In this document: piece by piece, positions 1 to 7,594 of the stretch
Layout of the letters: the number at the start of each line of letters is the position of its first letter
Numbering within the stretch: the first letter of the stretch is position 1
Assembly: GCA_038045445.1 (NCBI GenBank)
Contig: JBBSYC010000016.1
Location: forward strand, 1-31,594
Direction of reading: 5' to 3'
Source: SICU01 sp038045445
Lineage (GTDB): Archaea; Nanobdellota; Nanobdellia; Pacearchaeales; GW2011-AR1
Length of the DNA stretch: 31,594 nucleotides
Program-made: the position numbers and the translations under genes
The notes under the pieces: model-generated
Seen by the model: only the letters and a program-made list of their open reading frames with translations
The model's database searches: none
What the model was told of the DNA's origin: nothing

Positions 1-4
1 TATT

Positions 5-508
5 ATGAAAAGAGGGTCAATAGAGATATCTTTTGGAATGATTTTCTCTATTATAATTATTGTAGCTCTTATCGGCGTCGCTGTTTATGCAACAACAATT
101 TTCTTGAAATTTGGAAGCTCTGCGCAAGTTGGACTCTTTTATGAAGAATTCCAGAGCAAGATAGATGAAATTTGGAGCTCTGCAAGTACAAACAGGGTTG
201 TAAGCTTTCCACTACCATCTACAATAAAGTTTGTTTGTTTTGGGTTTATTTCAGCAGATACAAATGCGGGAAGATATGACTCGCAGTTTAAAGCATTAAG
301 AAGAGATTCCTCTGGATTCCAGCAAGAGAACACTAATACTTTTCTTTATCCTCCTGAAAAGGCTAAGGAACTTGCATATGAGAAAATTGAAAAAATAGAT
401 ATTTCTGGGCTTGGAGTTTTTGATTGCTTTGAAGTAAAAGATGGAGTTGTGAAGATAAGACTTTCTAAGGGGGAGTTTGACTCGTTAGTTAAGGTGAGCC
501 ATGAGTAA
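5..508 (+). CDS. Pilin-like secreted protein 1
   Basis: I do not recognise a named family for this 167-residue protein. It opens with a short basic segment (MKRG), then Ser-Ile-Glu, then one hydrophobic helix at about residues 10-35. That is the layout of archaeal class III (type IV pilin) signal peptides, in which a prepilin peptidase cuts before the helix and leaves an acidic residue near the new N-terminus. The rest is a soluble domain with two cysteines, presumably outside the cell. The ATG is four bases into the window, so upstream operon genes may be missing. Its end overlaps the next gene by 8 nt, which suggests coupled translation. A pilin or pseudopilin role is inferred from layout and from three similar neighbours. 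A plain one-helix membrane protein is the alternative. Confidence 0.6.
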   Translation: MKRGSIEISFGMIFSIIIIVALIGVAVYATTIFLKFGSSAQVGLFYEEFQSKIDEIWSSASTNRVVSFPLPSTIKFVCFGFISADTNAGRYDSQFKALRRDSSGFQQENTNTFLYPPEKAKELAYEKIEKIDISGLGVFDCFEVKDGVVKIRLSKGEFDSLVKVSHE

Positions 509-905
509 GAATATTTTATTTGTATGCAAGCATAACGTTTTTAGAAGTAAAGTTGCTGAAGCATTATTTAACAAACTTAATAAAAATAAATCCTACTCTG
601 CATTTAGTGCTGGACTTATACCTGGAAGCTACCTTAACAAGGAACAAATAATTGTTGCTAAAAGATTTGGAATTAAATTAACTGGAAGACCTAAACCAAT
701 AACAATTGATTTATTAAAAGAAACGTATTTGATGGTCATTGTAGCAGATAATGTGCCTTCTGAAATATTTAACAATAATAAATATGGCAGAAAAGAAATT
801 TTGTGGAATATTGAAGATGATTATACTGGAGAGGAATCTGAAATAATGGTTATAATCAAAAAAATAGAAGATAAAGTAAAAAATCTTATGGAGATATTAC
901 AATGA
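501..905 (+). CDS. Low-molecular-weight protein tyrosine phosphatase family protein
   Basis: This 134-residue cytosolic protein has the low-molecular-weight phosphatase P-loop at residues 9-16, CKHNVFRS, matching C-x5-R-S with catalytic Cys9 and Arg15. The family removes phosphate from tyrosine or similar phosphoesters through a cysteinyl-phosphate. Related ArsC arsenate reductases need extra cysteines, but Cys9 is the only cysteine here, so arsenate reduction is unlikely. The general-acid loop, usually Asp-Pro, reads IEDDYTG at about residues 107-113: the Asp is kept and the Pro replaced. The gene overlaps pilin-like gene 1 by 8 nt and the next pilin-like gene by 4 nt (ATGA), so it is translationally embedded in that operon. 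A role in controlling assembly of the surface structure is inference. Confidence 0.75.
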   Translation: MSKNILFVCKHNVFRSKVAEALFNKLNKNKSYSAFSAGLIPGSYLNKEQIIVAKRFGIKLTGRPKPITIDLLKETYLMVIVADNVPSEIFNNNKYGRKEILWNIEDDYTGEESEIMVIIKKIEDKVKNLMEILQ

Positions 906-1849
906 ATAAAAAAGGAATAGAGTTTACATTTAGTTGGATATTTGCAATAATTGCAGGAGCTACAATATTGGTTTCTGCAATATACTTAACGACTAGATTT
1001 ATTGATTCCGGGAGAACTGAAGGAGATACGTTTATTGCTGGAGAGCTTGCAAACCTTTTGAATCCTGTTGAGACTAATCTTGAAGATGTAAAATATTCCG
1101 TAATTGATTTTTCGCAAGATGCTAAAATATACAATGATTGCTCTGCTGAGGGAGTTTTTGGAGTCCAAAAAATAAGCACTTCTTCTAAATCTGGAAATGA
1201 GTGGAATGAAAAGAGCGTAAGTAAATCTGTTTTCAACAAATATTTGTTTTCAAGAAACATTGAAGAGACTGATGATAATAAACTTTATGTTATGGTTAAA
1301 CCTTTTGTTCAGCCTTTTAAAATAGCGGACCTGATTATAATTCATGGAGGAGGTTATTGTTTTGTAAACCCTGATTCTAATACAGAAGAATTTATTAAAG
1401 ATATTTCCGCAGACTTATCCAAACAAGTTGGAATAAATATATCTTTGACCACGAGCTCATGTCCTAAAAACTTTACTAAAGTATGTTTTGATAGAATTGG
1501 ATGCGATATTAACGTAAACACCCAATCTGAAGTTGTATCCAAATACGGTAAAGATTTGCGCTATCACGGCGATTCTTTGCAATTGGCCGCAATATTCTCA
1601 GAACCAGAGATATATGAATGTCAACTAAAGAGAATAATGAAAAGGGCTGGAGAGCTTGCAGTAATTTATTCTAAAAAAGCTATTTATGTAGAAGGTAATG
1701 GGTGTTCTAATAATTTAGTGGGAGACTTGCAATCTTTTATCTTAGAGACAAATATAACTGATTCAAACGACTTTTCTAGGTCTGTAGTTCCTTTAGCAGA
1801 GGAACTTAATAGGAGGAACAGTGAACTTGCTTCTTGTAAGATATTCTAA
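902..1849 (+). CDS. Pilin-like secreted protein 2 (large)
   Basis: A 315-residue protein of unrecognised family. It begins MNKKG-IEF followed by a hydrophobic stretch at residues 8-30, the basic-Gly/acidic-helix pattern of archaeal prepilins. The long remainder is polar, with several cysteines and N-x-S/T sequons, which fits an extracellular domain. It starts inside the phosphatase stop codon (ATGA) and its end overlaps the next gene by 29 nt. Function is inferred from the N-terminal pattern and the operon. It is larger than an ordinary pilin, so a minor pilin or tip-like component is one possibility. Confidence 0.55.
   Translation: MNKKGIEFTFSWIFAIIAGATILVSAIYLTTRFIDSGRTEGDTFIAGELANLLNPVETNLEDVKYSVIDFSQDAKIYNDCSAEGVFGVQKISTSSKSGNEWNEKSVSKSVFNKYLFSRNIEETDDNKLYVMVKPFVQPFKIADLIIIHGGGYCFVNPDSNTEEFIKDISADLSKQVGINISLTTSSCPKNFTKVCFDRIGCDINVNTQSEVVSKYGKDLRYHGDSLQLAAIFSEPEIYECQLKRIMKRAGELAVIYSKKAIYVEGNGCSNNLVGDLQSFILETNITDSNDFSRSVVPLAEELNRRNSELASCKIF
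1811..1816 (+). promoter_or_regulatory. Shine-Dalgarno site deciding a GTG start
   Basis: AGGAGG lies 4 nt before the GTG at 1821, inside the end of the preceding coding region. A perfect ribosome-binding site here supports use of the GTG start despite the 29-nt overlap. Confidence 0.7.
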
Positions 1850-2339
1850 AGCCCAATTTAAAATACAACAAATGGTTTTTGTTATAGTGGCTATCCTTGT
1901 CTTGTTTGGGATAGTATCTGTCTTTTTTGTATCCATAAAGTTTGGGTCATTAAAGTCTGATGTAGAGGACCTTAGGAAAGATGCCGTTTTGACACAGGTT
2001 AGAAAAATGGCTGGAACCCCTGAGTTTAATTGGATAGATTCTGATGATTGCTCTTCTTGTATTGATTTAGACAAAGTGTTCTTGCTTAAGAGCAGAAATT
2101 CATATAAAGGTTTCTGGCAAGATGTCTCCTTGCTGAAGATAAGCAGAACATACCCTTTGTATGATACGAGTGAATGTTCTTCTGAAAGTTACCCTAGGTG
2201 TAATAGTATTACTTTAGTTGATAATGGGGATTTTGAAGGTTATGAGTCTTTTGTTTCTTTGTGCAGATTTGATTCAGAAATTAAGCAGACTAAGTGTGAA
2301 CTTGGAAAAATAATAATGGGTTTTGAGGGGGTAAAATGA
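1821..2339 (+). CDS. Pilin-like secreted protein 3
   Basis: A 172-residue protein starting at GTG behind a perfect AGGAGG. After a basic N-terminus (about residues 1-10, RYSKAQF) comes a hydrophobic helix at roughly residues 18-40. The rest is a cysteine-containing soluble domain with a C-x2-C pair near residue 77 (CSSC) and further Cys at the C-terminal end, suggesting disulfides outside the cell. Cleavage after Lys-Ala, before Gln-Phe, would mimic a class III signal peptide, but less cleanly than in its neighbours. It overlaps both flanking genes (29 nt and 4 nt), so it belongs to the same operon. No named family is recognised. Confidence 0.55.
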   Translation: MNLLLVRYSKAQFKIQQMVFVIVAILVLFGIVSVFFVSIKFGSLKSDVEDLRKDAVLTQVRKMAGTPEFNWIDSDDCSSCIDLDKVFLLKSRNSYKGFWQDVSLLKISRTYPLYDTSECSSESYPRCNSITLVDNGDFEGYESFVSLCRFDSEIKQTKCELGKIIMGFEGVK

Positions 2340-2851
2340 ATAGGAGAAATAGAAAAGGTCAGGAAGAAATTGTAGGGTTTATTCTTATAGTTGTTTTGAT
2401 AGCGGTTGCTTTTGTAATATTTATTGGAATAAAACTGCGTAACCCTGAAACTGTGCAGAAGGAAAGCGAGATAATATACCAATTTATTGAAAGTTCTTTG
2501 GAACAGACTACGAATTGTGCGTTAAAAGAAAATGGAAAGAGCATTCGACTAGGGGAATTAATAAAGGAATGTTACTCTGCCAACAATCTATGCCTATCTG
2601 GAGAAAACTCTTGCGATGCTTCTCGAAGTACATTTGAGAATATTCTTAATGCTTCATGGAAAGTTGGTTCTGGTTATCCATATAAGGGTTATGAATTGAA
2701 AGTGAATTATGAATATAACTCTTCCAATGGTGTTGAGGATGAAATATTTTCTATAGTCGATGGTAACTGTAACCAAAGTTATTCGGAAAATTCTTATTGG
2801 CTCCCTGAATTCCCTGGGACCATAACTGTAAAGATGAAACTGTGTTTTTAG
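2336..2851 (+). CDS. Pilin-like secreted protein 4
   Basis: A 171-residue protein with the clearest prepilin N-terminus of the group: MNRRNRKG, then QEEIVGF, then a hydrophobic helix ending near residue 28. Processing after Gly8 would leave Gln-Glu-Glu at the mature N-terminus. The exported part has about six cysteines and several N-x-S/T sequons. It starts 4 nt before the end of the previous gene (ATGA) and is the last gene of the cluster, since a convergent gene ends 10 nt beyond its stop. It probably belongs to a surface filament or pseudopilus with the three other pilin-like proteins. The assembly ATPase and platform protein are not in this window. Confidence 0.6.
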   Translation: MNRRNRKGQEEIVGFILIVVLIAVAFVIFIGIKLRNPETVQKESEIIYQFIESSLEQTTNCALKENGKSIRLGELIKECYSANNLCLSGENSCDASRSTFENILNASWKVGSGYPYKGYELKVNYEYNSSNGVEDEIFSIVDGNCNQSYSENSYWLPEFPGTITVKMKLCF

Positions 2852-2861
2852 CACGTAAATA

Positions 2862-3221
2862 TTATAAGACTAAGTCTATTTTTAACAAGTCTATGATTAC
2901 TATTGGCTTTAGCCTGCTACGTTTTCCAGTGCTCTCTTTAATGAGGTCTATAATCCCAAATTCTTCCAGAATCTTTATATCTTCAGATACTGATTTAAAA
3001 TCTCTATCTAAAAGTTTTGCAACATCATATATTGATTTGGGATTTCTTGATTTAATTACATGAATAATCCTTGCTTTTTCATTGGATAGCAAGGACCTCA
3101 GGGATGCTAGTCCTCTAAAATCTAGGCTGTCTTTCTCTCCAGATATTTTTTTAAAAAATGATGCGAAGGTTCCTCTGTCTTCAGTTATTGTTATCTCTTT
3201 AATTCTTGATTTTTGTGCCAT
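2862..3221 (-). CDS. Winged-helix transcriptional regulator, HVO_A0114-like
   Basis: A 119-residue protein with a C-terminal winged helix at about residues 48-108: a helix starting ARIIHVIKSRNP, then SIYDVAKLLDRDFKSVSED as helix-turn-helix, then a GIIDL...RSRLKP wing. This resembles the archaeal HVO_A0114-type family, sometimes annotated as antitoxin-like. The N-terminal 45 residues are polar and may serve dimerisation. The gene is divergent from the S-layer gene. A TATA box lies about 33 nt upstream of its ATG, and an 18-bp palindrome lies between it and the S-layer promoter. Control of the S-layer gene, and of itself, is plausible from position but unproven. Confidence 0.7.
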   Translation of the reverse strand: MAQKSRIKEITITEDRGTFASFFKKISGEKDSLDFRGLASLRSLLSNEKARIIHVIKSRNPKSIYDVAKLLDRDFKSVSEDIKILEEFGIIDLIKESTGKRSRLKPIVIIDLLKIDLVL

Positions 3222-3245
3222 TTTATGCTAGTAATTATGCTTAAG

Positions 3246-3262
3246 AGTTTATATGTCTTTCC
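3246..3262 (-). promoter_or_regulatory. Promoter of the HTH regulator
   Basis: Read on the minus strand, GGAAAGACATATAAAC gives a purine-rich BRE followed by a TATA box. The expected start about 25 nt downstream lies just before the ATG at 3221. Confidence 0.55.
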
Positions 3263-3364
3263 ATACCATATATTCTAAAAAAGCCATATATGTTGAGCAA
3301 TAACAACGTGGAGATTGTTTATTCATTAGGTAGTAACAAGCAAATATTTAAAAGGATACCTTAG

Positions 3365-3382
3365 ACCTTATTGAAATAAGGT
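3365..3382. repeat. Perfect 8-2-8 inverted repeat, candidate operator
   Basis: ACCTTATT, then GA, then AATAAGGT form a perfect dyad about 22 bp upstream of the S-layer BRE. The size and symmetry suit a dimeric winged-helix protein such as the divergent regulator. Binding is inferred, and a hairpin in an RNA is the alternative. Confidence 0.5.
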
Positions 3383-3403
3383 TAGAATAAACGAACAAGT
3401 ACA

Positions 3404-3417
3404 GAAAGCTTTTTAAA
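3404..3417 (+). promoter_or_regulatory. S-layer gene promoter
   Basis: GAAAG (BRE) is followed directly by CTTTTTAAA (TATA). Archaeal spacing puts the start near 3436-3441, at the 5' foot of the first leader hairpin, giving a leader of about 160 nt. A second TATA-like stretch, CTATATAA at 3433-3440, could instead start transcription near 3463. Confidence 0.55.
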
Positions 3418-3440
3418 GACCCTTGGAATAGACTATATAA

Positions 3441-3602
3441 CGCTCTTCGGAGCGATAATTAAAATGATGAGACCGATACAAAACGTTACAAAGCGTATAT
3501 TGCACGGCTCACTTGGCGGGTTGCCGATTAAACGTGCAACTTCCTTGATGAGGGACTCTGCGGAGTCGTCACGCGAGAAAACTGAAAGGAGGTTTATTAA
3601 TA
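3441..3602 (+). promoter_or_regulatory. Structured 5' leader of the S-layer mRNA, possible ribosome-site switch
   Basis: The leader is unusually GC-rich for this window and packed with hairpins. CGCTC-TTCG-GAGCG at 3441-3454 has a UUCG tetraloop. TTGCACG at 3500-3506 pairs with CGTGCAA at 3533-3539 and encloses GGC-GGGTT-GCC at 3515-3525. GACTC-TGCG-GAGTC is at 3554-3567. ACTTCCTT at 3539-3546 can pair over 8 bp (one U-G pair) with AAGGAGGT at 3586-3593, which contains the ribosome-binding site AGGAGG (3587-3592), 10 nt before the ATG. That helix would close around the third hairpin and hide the site. The sequence shows the pairings. Regulation by ligand, protein or temperature is inference, and I match it to no known riboswitch class. 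Confidence 0.55.
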
Positions 3603-6272
3603 ATGAAATTTAATTTTAGAAAGATTGCATCTACTTTAGCTTCAACAGCTATACTTGGAAGCACAGTTGCATTTGCTGCAGCTGCTAACTTCCCTGCTCC
3701 TTTCGTTCAGAATGGTGCTGCTGATGTTGCTATAGTTTATGGCAATTCCCTAGATTTAGTTGCTGTTACTGATATATCTACATCTTTGAGTTCTGCTCTT
3801 GCAAGCAGTGGAAGTGGCAGTCCTGCTACTAGTGAGGCTTATCCCTTATTTACTAGCTCGACACCTATTCAACTGAACAATAGCATTAGTAGTGTTCGTT
3901 CATCGATTACATCAAGTAATCTTCCTGCTGTTCTTGGAGACGAGGACTTCAGTGGAAACGTGGACGCTACTGCTACTTTTAGTATAGTTCCAGGTACAAA
4001 CAGAGTAACTTTTGCAAAGCAGCCTACAAGTAGTGATGACCCTATAAATGCGGTTACTATGTCCTCTGCGGCAAGTAGCTACCTTTATAACTCCACTATT
4101 AACTTTAATAAAGTGGTTAACTTTACACATGCTGACTCCAAGGGAGAAGATATTACTCTCTTTGGTCAGAAATTTTTAGTTGGCTCTGCAACAGATACAA
4201 CTACTTTGGTTCTATTTAAGTCAGCAGAGAAATTGTATTTGAGTGTTGGAGGAACTACTTCCACACCATCTCAAACTGTTACAGTTGGAGAAGAGACATA
4301 CACTGTTGAGCTTACAGCTGCAACTGATACTTCTGCTACAATAAAAGTAACGGACTCCTCAGGGGGTTCAGAGCAAAAGGAAGTAAATGAAGCAGCTTCG
4401 AAGAAGATCAGAGGTTTGGAAGTTTCAGTTAACAATGCTGATGAATCTACTGCAACAAACGTGATTCAAGCTGAAGTTGTTGTTGGTGCATCAAGAATTA
4501 AACTACAAGATGCTTCTGAAGTCTTAGTTGGTTCTGATGATGATCCCATTCAGGGTACTAGAGTATCTTTCCAATCTGGAAGTACTCCAACTACTTATCC
4601 TGGAAACATAACAAAAGTTACTGTACAAGTATTCGCTGAAGATGGAAGTAGCGATGCTCTTGCAGAGGGAGATTCCTTTGAGGACCCAGTATTTGGGTCT
4701 TTCAGATTTGTTTATGAACCAAGTTCATTGACAGAAGAACAATGGGACGAGATTGTTGTAAAGCCATCTGGTAATGACCACATTGCTTTCTCTGCTACAA
4801 ATTGGCAGGGTAAAAGTGTGACTAGCCAAGAATGGGTAAACAACGAATCAGGTGGAACTCTTGGACCATTCTTAGGAGATTCTAATGAATATAGAATCTA
4901 TGTAAGAGAAATGGCTACAATAAATGAGTCTGCCTACACTGTTGTTGGTAATGAAGATGATGGACTTCTTGTTAAACTACGCACCCTTACAAACAGTAGT
5001 GGTGGTGGGAATACATACAGTTCGGATAAAGTAACTTTTGAAAACGTATTCGATTCAACTGAAACATTTGATGCTGTAATCAATGGTGAAGGAACAGGTA
5101 GCATAGATATTGCAGGAAAGACTTACACTGTAACCTACTATGAAAACGCTAGTGATAGCGGTAACGGAGCAGGAAGAGTGTTACTACAATATCCGGATAG
5201 TTCTACTGCAACACAAATGGTTTTGTTCCCTTCAATTGAAACTAAGAATGGAGCTAAGATGATGTTCGTTGAACCTCTTACTCTTAACTTAAGTTCAAAC
5301 ACGGGGCAAACTGGTGTAGCATATACAGATACTAACTTGACCGGAATCCTTATCCCTGATGGAGATGGATTTACCACAACTGCAATTGCAGATCCTGGAG
5401 ATCCTGCTGGAGGAAATTGGACTTTTGGAGGAACAGCCATTAATACATCGAGTAATAACTCTATGACTTTCGCGGTTGGAACTTTGACATTTAACGTAAG
5501 CGCAAGTAGCGTTAGAAACCAAGTAAGTCTAAACTTAATGGATCCAAGTTCAGGAGGTACAAGAATTACTTCTCCTGCTATGGTCCTCTTTGAAGAAAGA
5601 GATGAATCAAGCAACTATCAAGCTATTGTCCTTACATCTGGAGGTGCTGGTATAAGTACAAGCGGTGCACAAATCACCGACTCTGACTTTACCTGGAACA
5701 CTGACACTGATATGGGCAATCCTGGTAGTGCGTGGGGTGCTGTTGGATTACAGTCTGAATCAAACGATGATTTGTATTACATGGAAGATCAATGGGGTAC
5801 AAAGATTGAAACAGACGAGTCTAACACAAATGCGTACTCTGTAACTGTAATATATCCTGATGAACAGGTTACTGCCAACATTTATGTTGACAGCTTAGCT
5901 ACAACAGGTTCGACTACTCTAGGAGATGTTAAGGTTATGGACGATGAGCTTGCGAGCTCTGGAATGTCCGGAAAGAACCTTATCGTTGTTGGAGGTAGCT
6001 GTGTAAATACAGCTGCATCAACCTTACTTGGCGGAAGCGCAGGTTGCGGTGCCTCATGGACTGCAGCTACTGGTGCTGGAAGCGGTGAATGGATTATCCA
6101 ATCATTTGCTAACCCTTGGGCTAGCTCTAAGATAGCTACTCTTGTCGCAGGTTGGGAACAAGGCGATACTGCTAACGCAGCAACATACTTGAAGACACAG
6201 AATCCAAAGACCGACGTAGGCCATAAATTGACAGGAACGACTGCTACGGCAGCTACTGTTGTTACAGCTTAA
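3603..6272 (+). CDS. S-layer protein
   Basis: An 889-residue exported protein that probably forms the main surface lattice. Residues 1-26 are a Sec signal peptide: a basic N-terminus, a hydrophobic core and a final Ala-Phe-Ala-Ala. The mature start (about residues 38-60, AADVAIVYG and DLVAVTDIS) resembles the N-terminal domain of archaeal S-layer families. The C-terminal region has LIVVGGSCVNTAA at about 788-800 and a WIIQSFANPWASSKIATLVAG segment, the pattern of the S-layer C-terminal domain. The body is rich in Ser, Thr, Gly and Asp and nearly free of Cys. There is no C-terminal membrane helix, so it must be held by contacts or by another protein. A strong promoter, a structured leader and a perfect ribosome site fit a highly expressed gene. 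Confidence 0.85.
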   Translation: MKFNFRKIASTLASTAILGSTVAFAAAANFPAPFVQNGAADVAIVYGNSLDLVAVTDISTSLSSALASSGSGSPATSEAYPLFTSSTPIQLNNSISSVRSSITSSNLPAVLGDEDFSGNVDATATFSIVPGTNRVTFAKQPTSSDDPINAVTMSSAASSYLYNSTINFNKVVNFTHADSKGEDITLFGQKFLVGSATDTTTLVLFKSAEKLYLSVGGTTSTPSQTVTVGEETYTVELTAATDTSATIKVTDSSGGSEQKEVNEAASKKIRGLEVSVNNADESTATNVIQAEVVVGASRIKLQDASEVLVGSDDDPIQGTRVSFQSGSTPTTYPGNITKVTVQVFAEDGSSDALAEGDSFEDPVFGSFRFVYEPSSLTEEQWDEIVVKPSGNDHIAFSATNWQGKSVTSQEWVNNESGGTLGPFLGDSNEYRIYVREMATINESAYTVVGNEDDGLLVKLRTLTNSSGGGNTYSSDKVTFENVFDSTETFDAVINGEGTGSIDIAGKTYTVTYYENASDSGNGAGRVLLQYPDSSTATQMVLFPSIETKNGAKMMFVEPLTLNLSSNTGQTGVAYTDTNLTGILIPDGDGFTTTAIADPGDPAGGNWTFGGTAINTSSNNSMTFAVGTLTFNVSASSVRNQVSLNLMDPSSGGTRITSPAMVLFEERDESSNYQAIVLTSGGAGISTSGAQITDSDFTWNTDTDMGNPGSAWGAVGLQSESNDDLYYMEDQWGTKIETDESNTNAYSVTVIYPDEQVTANIYVDSLATTGSTTLGDVKVMDDELASSGMSGKNLIVVGGSCVNTAASTLLGGSAGCGASWTAATGAGSGEWIIQSFANPWASSKIATLVAGWEQGDTANAATYLKTQNPKTDVGHKLTGTTATAATVVTA

Positions 6273-6282
6273 ATAGGTTAAT

Positions 6283-6316
6283 CTTATTTTTTTCTTTTTT
6301 TTTCTTTTTTTTATCT
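6283..6316 (+). terminator. Poly-T terminator of the S-layer gene
   Basis: Three long T runs separated by single C or A bases follow the S-layer stop codon by about 10 nt. Archaeal RNA polymerase terminates at such tracts without a hairpin. Confidence 0.75.
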
Positions 6317-6364
6317 TCCTGTCTGAAGACTAAGTTTTTTAAACTTGTTTTTTGTCTTTAAGAT

Positions 6365-6919
6365 ATGAATAGAATAAAGAGTCTTGGAGATTTAGCAAAG
6401 AGCGAACAAAGAAGGAAGAGAATAGGAGGGATAGTAATAATTTCATTACTTCTATTGAGCACTATAGGGTTTGCAATAAGCATTGTTGGAATTGGTGGAA
6501 ATGGTGCATCTAATCCTGGAGATACTCAAGGATTTAGCTATAATGGACAATACTGGGTTTATAGTGCAGGTTCTCAAAAATATTATTTTACTAAACATGT
6601 TGATGAGATAAATATCTCTTCTTACTCTTTAGATAAGACTCTTGCGGATTTTGCAGGCAAGCAGATTTATATTGATTCCGAGCCTGTTGGGTTACAAGAA
6701 ATATATAATAATCTTGGTCAGTATGCTGGAAAGATTAATGAGGCCTGCTATGGCCCTTGTGAAAAAGACTTGCCAGAAAAAGATTGCTCTTCAGATATAT
6801 TGATAGTTGTTAGAGGAAGTCTAAACCAAAGTATATATGAGCAAGAGAGTTGCATATTTATAGACGGAGATATTGGAACAATAGATGCGTTTTTGTATAA
6901 GGTTTTAGGCATCAATTAA
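6365..6919 (+). CDS. Conserved-type one-helix membrane protein, unknown function
   Basis: A 184-residue protein with a basic cytosolic N-terminus (residues 1-20, with KSEQRRKR), one membrane helix at about residues 22-44, and a Gly/Asn-rich linker. The outer domain has four cysteines: ACYGPC near residue 122, DC near 133 and SC near 154. That suggests two disulfides. I do not recognise the family. The next gene, 30 nt downstream, has the same build, so the two probably form an operon for an envelope pair. Confidence 0.55.
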   Translation: MNRIKSLGDLAKSEQRRKRIGGIVIISLLLLSTIGFAISIVGIGGNGASNPGDTQGFSYNGQYWVYSAGSQKYYFTKHVDEINISSYSLDKTLADFAGKQIYIDSEPVGLQEIYNNLGQYAGKINEACYGPCEKDLPEKDCSSDILIVVRGSLNQSIYEQESCIFIDGDIGTIDAFLYKVLGIN

Positions 6920-6949
6920 TTTTAAAAGAGGTAAATCTTAGATATAATA

Positions 6950-7594
6950 ATGGTTAAACAAACTGAAAAGAAAAAAGAAAGAAAAATTGAAAGAGAACTA
7001 TTGGGAATACTGGGTTTTCTTGTGGCACTTGTAATTGTTTTTTTAATTGCAAGTGCTTATTTTAAGAGTTTAAATTCTTTTGAATATGAAGGTCTTACAT
7101 TTTCAAAACAAAAACTTGGAGAAATACCTTTGTTCCACCACAGCTATTATATTAGAACAAGCACAGGAGATATTGCAAAATATAACTTTTATTTGAGAAA
7201 TGACCCTAGAGAGAATAATGTTTCTGTGTACGGAAAATCTGATTTACTTAGTCCGGGGTCTGTAGTTTACTTGTCTGTAAATAGCGATGGATTGCAACAA
7301 TGCAAGTATGGTTCTCTTGCTGTTGGAACTATCTCTAGTTTTATGAGTGATAACCAGATGAAGGTTATCGCAGGTAATCTTGATTTCTGGCAAGCTGGTG
7401 CAAGAAGAGACTTGTGGGCTACTTGTGAGAACAAGCCAGGAAATAGAGTGGTAGAAATACTTAAAGGAAACGAAACTAAGGTGACTATAGAAGGAAATTG
7501 CTACGAAGTAGAGGTCTCTAATTGTGAAATTCTTGAGGCTATAGAAAAACTTGAGGTTCAGTCACTTATTGAGGCTAAGAAAGTTTCTATTTAA
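6950..7594 (+). CDS. One-helix membrane protein with outer domain, unknown function
   Basis: A 214-residue protein with a highly charged N-terminus (residues 1-17), a membrane helix at about 19-40 and an outer domain with four cysteines, near residues 110, 156, 181 and 190. The outer part contains alternating beta-like segments and an N-x-T sequon near residue 172. No family is recognised. Like the preceding gene it has short basic tail, helix, cysteine-bearing domain, which suggests a shared envelope function. Its 3' end overlaps the convergent DedA gene by 33 nt. Confidence 0.55.
   Translation: MVKQTEKKKERKIERELLGILGFLVALVIVFLIASAYFKSLNSFEYEGLTFSKQKLGEIPLFHHSYYIRTSTGDIAKYNFYLRNDPRENNVSVYGKSDLLSPGSVVYLSVNSDGLQQCKYGSLAVGTISSFMSDNQMKVIAGNLDFWQAGARRDLWATCENKPGNRVVEILKGNETKVTIEGNCYEVEVSNCEILEAIEKLEVQSLIEAKKVSI

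Noticed and set aside
501..905. Arsenate reductase ArsC
   Set aside because: Only one cysteine is present; thioredoxin-coupled ArsC needs additional redox cysteines. No arsenic genes adjoin.
3463..3585. Box C/D sRNA-like motifs (ATGATGA, TTGATGA, CTGA) in the S-layer leader
   Set aside because: Spacing is too long for an archaeal C/D sRNA, no second D box is clear, and a canonical kink-turn bulge cannot form together with the 8-bp helix.
3441..3602. Fluoride riboswitch or hammerhead ribozyme in the S-layer leader
   Set aside because: The hairpin followed by ATGATGAG recalls both, but the other conserved core elements are missing.
5138..5614. A 158-codon minus-strand frame opposite the S-layer gene
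   Set aside because: Antisense shadow with no promoter or family signal.
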